A DNA stretch of 13,160 nt from Pollutimonas sp036675955 (GCA_036675955.1 JAKFDW010000094.1:1-13160), one strand, 5' to 3'; positions 1-6,177 are shown, numbered from the stretch's first letter. Made by a program: numbers and translations. Notes: generated from the sequence alone by a model not told the origin.

Positions 1-27
1 ATTCACGGGCCTTTTGCCAGAATTGTA

Positions 28-112
28 TGGTGCCCAGGAGAGGACTCGAACCTCCACACCCGAAGGCACATGGACCTGAACCATGCGCGTCTACCAATTC
101 CGCCACCTGGGC
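28..112 (-). tRNA. tRNA-Leu, anticodon CAG
   Basis: Read on the minus strand, the gene folds as a class II tRNA. The 7-bp acceptor stem GCCCAGG pairs with CCTGGGC and an encoded ACCA follows. The D-arm contains GGTAGACGC. The anticodon stem CATGG/CCATG encloses the loop TTCAGGT, giving anticodon CAG, which reads CUG leucine codons. A long variable arm (TGCCTTCGGGTGT) follows, as expected for leucine, and the T-arm has the loop TTCGAGT. The ends are set by the acceptor stem, with the 3' CCA at positions 28-30. No terminator is visible in the 27 bases left before the window edge. It is transcribed away from rnr, from a start within 113-210. Confidence 0.97.
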
Positions 113-157
113 ATAAAGTGTATGCTATCGCTTTACGAACTACTGCTGCGTTTTGCA

Positions 158-186
158 TTACATCTTTAAGAGGCGCAAAGTATAAC
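158..186 (+). promoter_or_regulatory. possible rnr promoter
   Basis: TATAAC at 181-186 matches the sigma70 -10 consensus at 5 of 6 positions and lies about 28 bases before the rnr start. The hexamer 17 bases upstream (TTACAT, 158-163) is a weak -35. Transcription would start near 193 and leave a leader of about 22 nt. The -10 overlaps a minus-strand -10 by four bases. Confidence 0.35.
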
Positions 187-208
187 GTATTTTTTAAACA
201 AACGGAAA
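179..208 (-). promoter_or_regulatory. possible promoter for tRNA-Leu
   Basis: On the minus strand a near-consensus -10 hexamer TATACT lies at 184-179. It would give a leader of about 60 nt before the tRNA 5' end at 112, to be removed by RNase P. The upstream -35 match (TTCCGT or TTTCCG, spacing 17-18) is poor. A second candidate -10, TACACT, lies only a few bases from the tRNA. The choice between them is a guess. Confidence 0.3.
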
Positions 209-214
209 TTACTT

Positions 215-2650
215 TTGAACAAACGCTCCAAACACGATTCAACTGGCAAGGGAAGTCCCGCTGGCACGCAAAATTTGCCGCCGGACTTCGACCCCGATGT
301 GCCTAGCCGGGAAGTAATCATGCAGTATCTTCGATCCTCGGAAACCCCCATGTCGCCTGACCAACTGGCGAAAGCGCTGGGGGCTTCGGCGCCCATGTCG
401 GTAGGTTTCGATCGTCGTTTGAATGCCATGGAGCGCGACGGCCAGATTTTCTTCAACCCGCAGGGCCAAGTGTTGTTGAACAACAAACTGGAATTCATTG
501 CGGGTCGTGTGCAGGGGCATCGAGACGGTTTTGGGTTCTTGCTGCGCGACGACGGCGGACCGGATTTATTCCTTTCGCCGCGTGAAATGCTTAAAGTGTT
601 GCATGGTGACCGCGTTCTGGCCAAGCCCGACGGCGAGTATCGCGGCAAGGCCGAGGCGACTATTGTTGAAGTCATAGAGCGCCGCACCAACAAACTGGTG
701 GGCCGCTTCCTTAAAGAACGTGCATCGTATATTGTGGTGCCGGAAGATCAGCGCATAAAACACGACATTCTTATTCCCGCCTCCGATATCGGAGGCGCCG
801 AATCCGGCCAGGTGGTCACCGTCGAAATCGTGCAGCAGCCCACGCGTCACACTCAGCCATTGGGCAGGGTGGTCGAGGTGCTGGGCGAAATCGACGACCC
901 GGGCATGGAAATCGAAATTGCCGTGCGCAAGTTCGATGTTCCGCATGAATTCTCACCGGCCACCCTGCAGCAGGCCGAAAAGCTGCCTGCCACGGTCAGG
1001 CCCGTCGACATCAAGGGCCGTGTCGACCTGCGGGAAGTGCCATTCGTCACAATAGACGGCGAAGACGCACGCGATTTTGACGACGCGGTATTCTGCACGC
1101 CGGTTGAACTGGGTACCGAAAAACGCAAGAAGCCAGGCTGGCGTCTGCTGGTCGCCATTGCCGATGTCAGCCATTACGTGCGGCCTGGCGACGCCCTCGA
1201 TTCCGACGCCATCGAGCGCGGCACCAGCGTCTATTTTCCGCGGCGCGTCATACCCATGTTGCCGGAGGCGCTGTCCAATGGCATATGTTCGTTGAATCCC
1301 GATGCCGATCGCCTGGTGCTGGTATGCGATATGGTCATCGCCGCCAGCGGCGCCAAGGCCGGCCGCATTACGGCTTACCAGTTCTACGACGCCGTGATCC
1401 ATTCCCACGCGCGTACCACCTACACCGATGTCTGGGCAGCGCTGCAGCAACCTGCGGGGCCGGCAGGGCAAGCCATGGAGGCGGTGCTTCCGCACATCCA
1501 GAACCTGTACGAACTCTATCAGTTGTTTGCGCAAGCACGTAAAAAGCGCGGTGCCATCGACTTCGATACGATCGAAACCCGTATCGTCTGCAACCCGCTG
1601 GGGCGCATCGAAAAGATCGAGGCTTATACGCGCAACGATGCGCACAAGCTCATAGAAGAATGCATGTTGGCCGCCAATACCTGTGCCGCCGAGTTCATGA
1701 CGCGCAACAAGCGTTCCGGCCTATACCGCGTGCACGAGGGTCCCACACCTGAAAAGCTCAGGAACTTGCGCGACTACCTGCGCAACCTCGGCTTGACGCT
1801 GGAAGGGGGCGAGGATCCGTCCACCGATGACTACGCCAAGCTGGTTCAGGCGGCGCGTAACCGTCCCGACTTCGCCATTATCCAGACCATGTGTCTGCGT
1901 TCCTTGCAGCAGGCCATCTATAGTCCCGAACAGGTCGGGCATTTCGGCTTGTCCTATGACCACTATGCGCATTTCACTTCGCCCATACGGCGCTACCCCG
2001 ACCTGCTGACGCACCGGGTCATCAAGGGCATTCTTCACAACAAGAAGTACATACCGCAAGTCGACGATGTCGGCAGCCTGGCCGCACTGCCCAAAGAGGA
2101 ACGCGAGCATGCGGTCTGGGAAAAGCTGGGCGTGCTGCTGTCGGCCCGCGAGCGCCGCGCCGATGATGCCTCGCGCGACGTCGAGGCATGGCTCAAGTGC
2201 TGGTTCGTCAAGGAGCATGTCGGCGAAGAGTTCAGCGGCCGGGTAACAGGTGTCGCGCCATTTGGCATCTTTATCACGCTCGATACGCTTTTCGTGGAAG
2301 GCATGGTGCATGTATCTGAACTGGGCTCCGACTACTTCCAATACAACGAAGCCATGAATGAACTGCGCGGTGAACGCACAGGCATACGCTACCGTCTGAC
2401 CGACGCGGTGCAGGTGCAGGTCGCACGCGTCGACCTCGAAGCCCGGCGCATCGAATTTCGCTTGGTAAAGGGCACTACCTTCAAGGCGTTGAAAGCATCC
2501 ATCGAAACCGAAGAAGCGGTGCCGCGTAAAAAACGGGCAGCATCCACCAAGCCGGAAGCGCTCAAAGGCACGACCTCGCGGCAGCGGCGGGCGGCAGCCA
2601 AACGGGGAGCCAAGGCGGCGGCCCCGAAGAAGGCAACCCGAAGACACTAA
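215..2650 (+). CDS. rnr: ribonuclease R (3'-5' exoribonuclease)
   Basis: 811-residue RNase R, a processive 3'-5' hydrolytic exoribonuclease that degrades structured RNA and works in mRNA, rRNA and tmRNA quality control in the cytoplasm. Domains in order: N-terminal winged helix (about 34-90), two cold-shock OB folds (about 92-165 and 165-247), the RNB catalytic domain (about 265-605), an S1 domain (about 669-747) and a Lys/Arg/Ala-rich basic tail. The catalytic carboxylates fall in TIDGEDARDFDDAV: Asp281, Asp287, Asp289 and Asp290, aligning with D201/D207/D209/D210 of E. coli RNase II. FTSPIRRYPD at 587-596 is the conserved active-site segment. The length is normal for the family. The start is TTG at 215, with GGA eight bases upstream; the next in-frame ATG (320) would remove the DPDVPSRE segment I recall as conserved in relatives. 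rlmB follows after 104 bases. Confidence 0.96.
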   Translation: MNKRSKHDSTGKGSPAGTQNLPPDFDPDVPSREVIMQYLRSSETPMSPDQLAKALGASAPMSVGFDRRLNAMERDGQIFFNPQGQVLLNNKLEFIAGRVQGHRDGFGFLLRDDGGPDLFLSPREMLKVLHGDRVLAKPDGEYRGKAEATIVEVIERRTNKLVGRFLKERASYIVVPEDQRIKHDILIPASDIGGAESGQVVTVEIVQQPTRHTQPLGRVVEVLGEIDDPGMEIEIAVRKFDVPHEFSPATLQQAEKLPATVRPVDIKGRVDLREVPFVTIDGEDARDFDDAVFCTPVELGTEKRKKPGWRLLVAIADVSHYVRPGDALDSDAIERGTSVYFPRRVIPMLPEALSNGICSLNPDADRLVLVCDMVIAASGAKAGRITAYQFYDAVIHSHARTTYTDVWAALQQPAGPAGQAMEAVLPHIQNLYELYQLFAQARKKRGAIDFDTIETRIVCNPLGRIEKIEAYTRNDAHKLIEECMLAANTCAAEFMTRNKRSGLYRVHEGPTPEKLRNLRDYLRNLGLTLEGGEDPSTDDYAKLVQAARNRPDFAIIQTMCLRSLQQAIYSPEQVGHFGLSYDHYAHFTSPIRRYPDLLTHRVIKGILHNKKYIPQVDDVGSLAALPKEEREHAVWEKLGVLLSARERRADDASRDVEAWLKCWFVKEHVGEEFSGRVTGVAPFGIFITLDTLFVEGMVHVSELGSDYFQYNEAMNELRGERTGIRYRLTDAVQVQVARVDLEARRIEFRLVKGTTFKALKASIETEEAVPRKKRAASTKPEALKGTTSRQRRAAAKRGAKAAAPKKATRRH
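778..797. repeat. perfect 20-bp palindrome inside rnr
   Basis: CGCCTCCGATATCGGAGGCG is perfectly self-complementary with no spacer. It lies within rnr, over the codons for the segment ASDIGG in the second OB fold. It could be a chance result of GC-rich coding sequence, a binding site for a dimeric protein, or a strong mRNA hairpin. The sequence alone cannot separate these. Confidence 0.95.
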
Positions 2651-2670
2651 GGTCAAACACAAGCCCGAAG

Positions 2671-2698
2671 TGGCGACAGTAGTTTGGAGGGGTAAAAT
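2671..2698 (+). promoter_or_regulatory. possible rlmB promoter
   Basis: In the 104-base gap between rnr and rlmB, TAAAAT (2693-2698) is a 5-of-6 match to the -10 consensus. TGGCGA (2671-2676), 16 bases upstream, is a poor -35. The gap is long for a simple operon, so a promoter here is plausible, but co-transcription with rnr is equally possible. No terminator was seen after rnr. Confidence 0.25.
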
Positions 2699-2754
2699 GC
2701 GTTTGCAGCGGACTCGTGCGATTCTTGCTGCAAAACAACTCCATAAGGATATAC

Positions 2755-3501
2755 ATGTCGTCTCATCAGGTTTTGGCCGGCTTTCACGCCGTGATCGCCC
2801 GCTTGCGCCACGCCCCAGAATCCATCAAGGAACTCTACGTCGAAGCGTCGCGGCGCGACAAGCGCATGCAGGCCTTCATCGAGCAGGCGCAATCGGCCAA
2901 TATTCGGGTTCATCCCGTTGCCGCCGACCGTCTTGACGGCCTGGCTCGCGGCACCCGCCACCAGGGGGTCGTTGCGCTGGCCGAACCGCACACGCTGGCC
3001 GTCGATGTCGATGAGGTGCTGGACTGGCTGGAAGACAAGCCGGAACCTCCATTGTTTTTGCTCCTGGATGGCGTAACCGACCCCCACAACCTCGGCGCGT
3101 GCCTGCGCACTGCCGATGCGGCGGGCGTGCACGCCGTGATCGCACCGCGCGACAAAGCGGTTGGCTTGAACACCACGGTGCAACGTGTTGCCAGTGGCGC
3201 CGCCGAAACCGTGCCGTACATCATGGTCACCAATCTGGCTCGTACGATGCGCCAGCTTAAGGAGCGTAATGTATGGATAGTAGGTACCGACGATCAGGCC
3301 GCCTCCACCATTCACCAGGTTGACGCGCGCCGCCCCATGGCATGGGTTATGGGAGCCGAGGGCGAAGGCATGCGTCGGCTTACCCGCGAAACCTGCGACG
3401 AACTCGTCCACATTCCCATGCTGGGCTCGGTCGAAAGCCTGAACGTCAGTGTCGCCAGCGCCGTGTGCCTGTACGAAACTGTGCGCCAGCGCCAAGCCTG
3501 A
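2755..3501 (+). CDS. rlmB: 23S rRNA (guanosine-2'-O)-methyltransferase RlmB
   Basis: 248-residue SpoU/TrmH (SPOUT) family enzyme that uses S-adenosylmethionine to 2'-O-methylate G2251 in the peptidyl-transferase P-loop of 23S rRNA. The N-terminal RNA-binding domain (about 1-75) begins SSHQVLAGFHAVIARL. The three SPOUT motifs are clear. Motif 1 around 103-119 has NLGACLRT with Asn112 and the catalytic-type Arg118. Motif 2, VMGAEGEG, has Glu202. Motif 3, SLNVSVASA, has Asn230. These residues form the trefoil-knot cofactor site. An in-frame GTG lies upstream at 2716, but ATG 2755 is preferred because AAGGA sits five bases before it and the protein then begins at the usual family position. Adjacency to rnr matches the vacB-yjfH order in enterics and supports the assignment over other SpoU enzymes. 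Confidence 0.94.
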   Translation: MSSHQVLAGFHAVIARLRHAPESIKELYVEASRRDKRMQAFIEQAQSANIRVHPVAADRLDGLARGTRHQGVVALAEPHTLAVDVDEVLDWLEDKPEPPLFLLLDGVTDPHNLGACLRTADAAGVHAVIAPRDKAVGLNTTVQRVASGAAETVPYIMVTNLARTMRQLKERNVWIVGTDDQAASTIHQVDARRPMAWVMGAEGEGMRRLTRETCDELVHIPMLGSVESLNVSVASAVCLYETVRQRQA

Positions 3502-3509
3502 AACAGCAA

Positions 3510-3568
3510 GGCCGTGTCCCGCAAGCCGGGCCGGCCGTTGCATGACGATCGTTGCCGTCGGCACGGTC
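3510..3568 (+). terminator. weak candidate terminator after rlmB
   Basis: GGCCGTG (3510-3516) pairs with CACGGTC (3562-3568), including one G-T pair. The enclosed GC-rich sequence has further partial pairing, and a pyrimidine-rich tract TCTATTTTCTTCC follows. The loop is long and the T run is interrupted, so this is at best an imperfect terminator. Confidence 0.3.
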
Positions 3569-3603
3569 TCTATTTTCTTCCACCTATTTGTTGATTCTTG
3601 ATC

Positions 3604-4833
3604 ATGGCACAAAACGGTTTTACCACTACGATTCTTCATTCTGACCGGCGTGCGTCGGTGGAGCACGGCGCCATACACAAGCCCATGCATCCGGCGTCCC
3701 AGTACGCATTTGCCGACGCGCGCGAGTTGGCGGCAGTATTTCAGGGGAAGCCGGGGTTTACCTATGCGCGCCAGGGTACGCCTACCACTGCGGCCCTGGA
3801 AGCAAAGATCACGCAGATGGAGGGCGGGGCCGCCACGGTCAGTTTCGCAACAGGCATGGCGGCCCTGGCGGCAACGTTTTTCGCACTGCTCAAGGCGGGT
3901 GATCATTTGATCAGCAGCCAGCATATTTTTGGCAACACCAACAGCCTGCTTGGCACGCTGGCCGACCTCGGTGTGATCGTGACCGTGGTGGACGCAACCG
4001 ACGTGAACAACGTCGCAGCCGTACTGCGGAGCGAGACGAAAATGGTGTTTACGGAGTCGCTGGCCAATCCGGGTACCCAGGTGGCCGACTTGCTCGCCAT
4101 CGGCAACTGGTGCAAGGACAAAGACCTGGTCTATGTCGTCGACAACACGCTGGCGACGCCCTGGCTATGCCAAGGCATCACAATGGGGGCGTCGCTGGTG
4201 ATCAACTCGCTGTCCAAGCACATAGGCGGGCACGGCAATGCGCTGGGTGGAGCGGTCACCGATACCGGACTGTACGATTGGAGCGACTATGCCAACATTG
4301 CGGAGCCTTATCGTAAAGGCAAGTCCAGTTCCTGGGGGCTGACGCAGATAAAGAAAAAGGGTTTGCGCGATATGGGCGGCACCCTGGCTTCGGAAGCAGC
4401 TCATCGCATTGCAACTGGCGCTGAAACGCTGGCCCTGCGCATGGACCGTGCATGCGCAAATGCGCTTGCCCTGGCCCAATTCCTGAGCCAGCACCCCAAG
4501 GTGGCCAAGATACACTACCCCGGGCTTCCAGATCATCCACAACATGCACGCGCCGCACAGCTTTTCGGCAATCGTTTTGGTGCTTTGATGGGCGTCGAGC
4601 TTGTTGATGACGTGGACCTGTTTGATTTCCTGAACCGGCTGCGGGTTCTGATATTGGCAACCCATTTGGGGGATAACCGTACGCTGGTGCTGCCGATGGC
4701 GCAGACCATTTACTACGAAATGGGTGCCGAACGCAGGGCGTTGATGGGTATTTCCGATAACTTCCTGCGCGTATCGGTCGGAATCGAAGATACACAGGAC
4801 ATTCTGGACGATTTTGTGCAGGCGCTCGAATAA
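3604..4833 (+). CDS. cystathionine gamma-synthase family PLP enzyme
   Basis: 409-residue fold-type I PLP enzyme of the Cys/Met metabolism family (cystathionine gamma-synthase, sulfhydrylases, gamma-lyases), acting on activated homoserine or sulfur amino acids in the cytoplasm. Visible active-site features: YARQGTPT (Tyr54, Arg56), the cofactor-phosphate loop from the neighbouring subunit; the phosphate-binding segment SFATGMAAL; Asp180 in YVVDNTLATPW, which pairs with the pyridine nitrogen; and Lys205 in NSLSKHIGGHGNALGG, the Schiff-base lysine. The position usually held by the PLP-stacking Tyr (YGG) reads IFGNTNSL, with Phe109. I recall this as typical of a subfamily annotated only as cystathionine gamma-synthase family protein, so the exact reaction is open and no symbol is given. 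ATG 3604 is chosen over TTG 3598; neither has a clear Shine-Dalgarno. Monocistronic, closed by the terminator at 4880. Confidence 0.9.
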   Translation: MAQNGFTTTILHSDRRASVEHGAIHKPMHPASQYAFADARELAAVFQGKPGFTYARQGTPTTAALEAKITQMEGGAATVSFATGMAALAATFFALLKAGDHLISSQHIFGNTNSLLGTLADLGVIVTVVDATDVNNVAAVLRSETKMVFTESLANPGTQVADLLAIGNWCKDKDLVYVVDNTLATPWLCQGITMGASLVINSLSKHIGGHGNALGGAVTDTGLYDWSDYANIAEPYRKGKSSSWGLTQIKKKGLRDMGGTLASEAAHRIATGAETLALRMDRACANALALAQFLSQHPKVAKIHYPGLPDHPQHARAAQLFGNRFGALMGVELVDDVDLFDFLNRLRVLILATHLGDNRTLVLPMAQTIYYEMGAERRALMGISDNFLRVSVGIEDTQDILDDFVQALE

Positions 4834-4879
4834 CCGGCGCGTTTGAAAGTCCGCGCTGTGCCCGTTACCATAGTTTCAG

Positions 4880-4909
4880 TTGGTCCGATAGCTTTCGGAC
4901 CAATTTTTT
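4880..4909 (+). terminator. Rho-independent terminator after the CGS-family gene
   Basis: The 9-bp perfect stem TTGGTCCGA / TCGGACCAA encloses the loop TAGCTT and is followed directly by six T residues (4904-4909). It begins 47 bases after the stop codon and ends the transcription unit before hupB. Confidence 0.93.
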
Positions 4910-4978
4910 ATGAATTGTTGAAGTTAGCGTACGAAATTGAAAAAGTCAGCAATGATGCGGGTTTTCAAGGCTTTTCGC

Positions 4979-5008
4979 TTGACAGGTCCGGCATTCAAAG
5001 GCTTAATA
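4979..5008 (+). promoter_or_regulatory. possible distal promoter, hupB or a small RNA
   Basis: TTGACA (4979-4984) is a perfect -35 hexamer. Seventeen bases later is CTTAAT (5002-5007, 4 of 6), or with an 18-base spacer TTAATA (5003-5008). A transcript starting near 5014 would carry a leader of about 165 nt into hupB, with the 5124-5152 dyad as a hairpin, or could end as a short RNA before the gene. Confidence 0.4.
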
Positions 5009-5123
5009 CGCGGTAGTCAGCTGCGTGTGCTTCAAAAGCAGCACCGCCACCTGGTTGCGCCACCTCATGTCGGCTGGCAATACGATTCGCAAAAAACCGC
5101 GTCACGTATTTTTCCATCAAGCG

Positions 5124-5152
5124 CCAAGTCAATCCCACGGGGATTAACTTGG
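5124..5152. repeat. 29-bp interrupted dyad abutting the hupB -10 box
   Basis: Outer arms CCAAGT (5124-5129) and ACTTGG (5147-5152) and inner arms AATCCC (5131-5136) and GGGATT (5140-5145) are each perfectly complementary. One C/A mismatch separates the two arm pairs, and the centre is ACG. The dyad covers the -35/spacer region and ends two bases before TACAAT, where an operator would be expected. Confidence 0.9.
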
Positions 5153-5159
5153 CTACAAT
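5131..5159 (+). promoter_or_regulatory. proximal hupB promoter (good -10, no good -35)
   Basis: TACAAT at 5154-5159 is a 5-of-6 match to the -10 consensus. The hexamer 17 bases upstream (AATCCC) bears no resemblance to TTGACA and is instead half of the dyad. Transcription would start near 5166 with a 15-nt leader. The weak -35 suggests dependence on, or control by, a protein bound at the dyad. Confidence 0.5.
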
Positions 5160-5180
5160 AATTTTTAGGGGTAATCCTTA

Positions 5181-5453
5181 ATGAACAAAACTGAGCTCAT
5201 CGAACACATTTCCACCAAAGCAGATTTGTCGAAAGCAGACGCGGGCCGCGCGCTCGAGGCATTCATCGGAGCCGTAAAAACAACACTAAAAAAGAAGGGC
5301 TCCGTGACCTTGGTTGGCTTTGGCACCTTTGCCGTTTCGGAACGCGCCGCACGCACCGGCCGCAATCCACGCACCGGCGAAGAGATCAAGATCAAGAAAG
5401 CCCGGGTACCCAAGTTCCGTCCTGGTAAAGCACTGAAAGACGCAGTCAACTAA
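5181..5453 (+). CDS. hupB: DNA-binding protein HU (beta-type)
   Basis: 90-residue HU/IHF-family nucleoid protein, which dimerises and binds and bends DNA with little sequence preference, compacting the chromosome. The whole fold is present: N-terminal helices beginning MNKTELIEHISTKADLSKAD, the dimer-core segment VTLVGFGTFAV (about 42-52), the DNA-intercalating beta-arm RTGRNPRTGEEIKIKKA (about 58-74, with the diagnostic RNPRTG) and the C-terminal helix KFRPGKALKDAVN. The length is exactly that of canonical HU, and the arm sequence separates it from IHF. The Shine-Dalgarno AGGGG ends nine bases before the ATG. It appears monocistronic: the tRNA-Val promoter begins 12 bases after the stop, and no terminator is visible between them, so read-through into the tRNA is possible. 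Confidence 0.97.
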   Translation: MNKTELIEHISTKADLSKADAGRALEAFIGAVKTTLKKKGSVTLVGFGTFAVSERAARTGRNPRTGEEIKIKKARVPKFRPGKALKDAVN

Positions 5454-5464
5454 GTTGGCGGCAG

Positions 5465-5493
5465 TTGCATTGGCAAACGCGCTAGGCTATAAT
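5465..5493 (+). promoter_or_regulatory. tRNA-Val promoter
   Basis: TTGCAT (5465-5470) and a perfect TATAAT (5488-5493) are separated by exactly 17 bases. This is the best sigma70 promoter in the window. Transcription should start around 5500, leaving a precursor leader of about 40 nt before the tRNA 5' end at 5541. Confidence 0.85.
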
Positions 5494-5540
5494 TCTGTCT
5501 TCGCGTTTTGCGCCAAATAAGTGGTACCCGAGAAAACACC

Positions 5541-5616
5541 GGGTGCTTAGCTCAGTTGGTAGAGCGGCGCCCTTACAAGGCGTAGGTCACAGGTTCGAAC
5601 CCTGTAGCACCCACCA
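5541..5616 (+). tRNA. tRNA-Val, anticodon TAC
   Basis: 76-nt class I tRNA. The acceptor stem GGGTGCT pairs with AGCACCC, followed by an encoded ACCA. The D-arm is GCTCAGTTGGTAGAGC. The anticodon stem GCGCC/GGCGT, with a G-T closing pair, encloses CTTACAA, giving anticodon TAC for valine. The T-arm ACAGG/CCTGT encloses TTCGAAC. A strong promoter lies upstream and an intrinsic terminator starts 26 bases downstream, so this is a complete single-tRNA unit. Confidence 0.98.
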
Positions 5617-5641
5617 CTCATTTGCGGCAATATGCAGAAAT

Positions 5642-5674
5642 AAAGCACTTAAGGCAACTTAAGTGCTTTTTTTT
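5642..5674 (+). terminator. Rho-independent terminator of tRNA-Val
   Basis: The perfect 11-bp stem AAGCACTTAAG / CTTAAGTGCTT has a GCAA tetraloop (5654-5657) and runs straight into eight T residues (5667-5674). It ends only 31 bases before the hslR start codon. Confidence 0.94.
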
Positions 5675-5705
5675 CGTTTCGGTCCGGCACCTTTGAGGAG
5701 GTCTT

Positions 5706-6074
5706 ATGCGACTAGACAAATGGCTGTGGGCAGCGCGATTCTTCAAAACGCGGGGCCTGGCGGGTACTGCAATAGATGGCGGCAAGGTCAAGGTCAACGG
5801 CGCCAACGCAAAGCCGGCAAAGGCCCTTAAGCTGGGCGACCGCTTGCATATACACGCCGGCGACCAAAACTTTGATATTGAAGTTGTGGCTCTCAATGAT
5901 CAGCGCCGACCGGCCCCCGAAGCCAGGCTGTTGTATGCCGAGACTCCTGAAAGTCTCATCGAACGCGCACGGCAGGCTGAACTCAAAAAGCTGGCACCGA
6001 TGCTGCCCGGCGATCGGAAGGGACGCCCCACCAAGCGGGACAGGCGAAAGCTGGAATTGTTTCGCGAAGAGTGA
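5706..6074 (+). CDS. hslR: Hsp15, S4-domain ribosome-associated protein
   Basis: 122-residue heat-shock protein 15 homologue. In E. coli Hsp15 binds free 50S subunits carrying a stranded peptidyl-tRNA and helps recycle them. The S4 RNA-binding domain fills the N-terminal half: MRLDKWLWAARFFKTR, then a GGKVKVNG turn near 25-32 and the strand segment KLGDRLHIHAG. The C-terminal part (about 80-122) is highly charged, ending GRPTKRDRRKLELFREE, as in the family; E. coli Hsp15 is 133 residues. The start is certain: GAGGAGG lies four bases before the ATG, the strongest Shine-Dalgarno in the window. No separate promoter is evident in the 31 bases after the tRNA-Val terminator, so expression may come from read-through or from a promoter overlapping that unit. 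Confidence 0.92.
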   Translation: MRLDKWLWAARFFKTRGLAGTAIDGGKVKVNGANAKPAKALKLGDRLHIHAGDQNFDIEVVALNDQRRPAPEARLLYAETPESLIERARQAELKKLAPMLPGDRKGRPTKRDRRKLELFREE

Positions 6075-6076
6075 TA

Positions 6077-6105
6077 TTGCGAATAGTTCGCATTTCTGAT
6101 AATAT
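6077..6105 (+). promoter_or_regulatory. possible tonB operon promoter
   Basis: TTGCGA (6077-6082) and TAATAT (6100-6105) are separated by 17 bases; each matches consensus at 4 of 6 positions. The start would be near 6112, with a leader of about 66 nt. The -35 overlaps a 15-bp dyad, TGCGAA-TAG-TTCGCA (6078-6092), and the -10 overlaps a Fur-like site. Confidence 0.45.
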
Positions 6106-6111
6106 TTTGCA
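6097..6111 (+). promoter_or_regulatory. candidate Fur box upstream of tonB
   Basis: TGATAATATTTTGCA matches the 7-1-7 Fur consensus (TGATAAT, N, ATTATCA) perfectly in the first half-site and at 4 of 7 positions in the second. It covers the putative -10 of the tonB promoter, where Fur with iron would block transcription. Iron control of tonB-exbBD is well known in other proteobacteria. The weaker half-site leaves room for doubt. Confidence 0.45.
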
Positions 6112-6177
6112 CTTGTTTTAATCAACAGCGTGACGCCTGTTCGGCGGCTGCGCCGTCCATACTTCAATTGTCTATCA

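Larger units (their letters stand above)
4834..5180 (+). other. intergenic regulatory region upstream of hupB (347 bases)
   Basis: This gap contains the terminator at 4880-4909, a possible distal promoter with a consensus -35 at 4979, a 29-bp interrupted dyad at 5124-5152, and the proximal -10 and Shine-Dalgarno of hupB. A 74-codon reading frame opening with TTG at 4937 has no ribosome-binding site or recognisable domain, and I do not consider it a gene. The stretch 5015-5120 shows nothing I can name. Confidence 0.7.

Noticed and set aside
1721..2662. 313-codon minus-strand frame opposite the 3' half of rnr
   Set aside because: It is a shadow of a conserved gene with no signature of its own.
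2653..3924. 423-codon open frame on the minus strand across rlmB and the next gene
   Set aside because: It is antisense to two well-identified genes, has no recognisable domain, and reflects the lack of stop codons opposite GC-rich coding DNA.
4937..5161. 74-codon frame in the hupB upstream region
   Set aside because: It starts with TTG, has no Shine-Dalgarno and no recognisable features, and runs across the dyad and the hupB -10.
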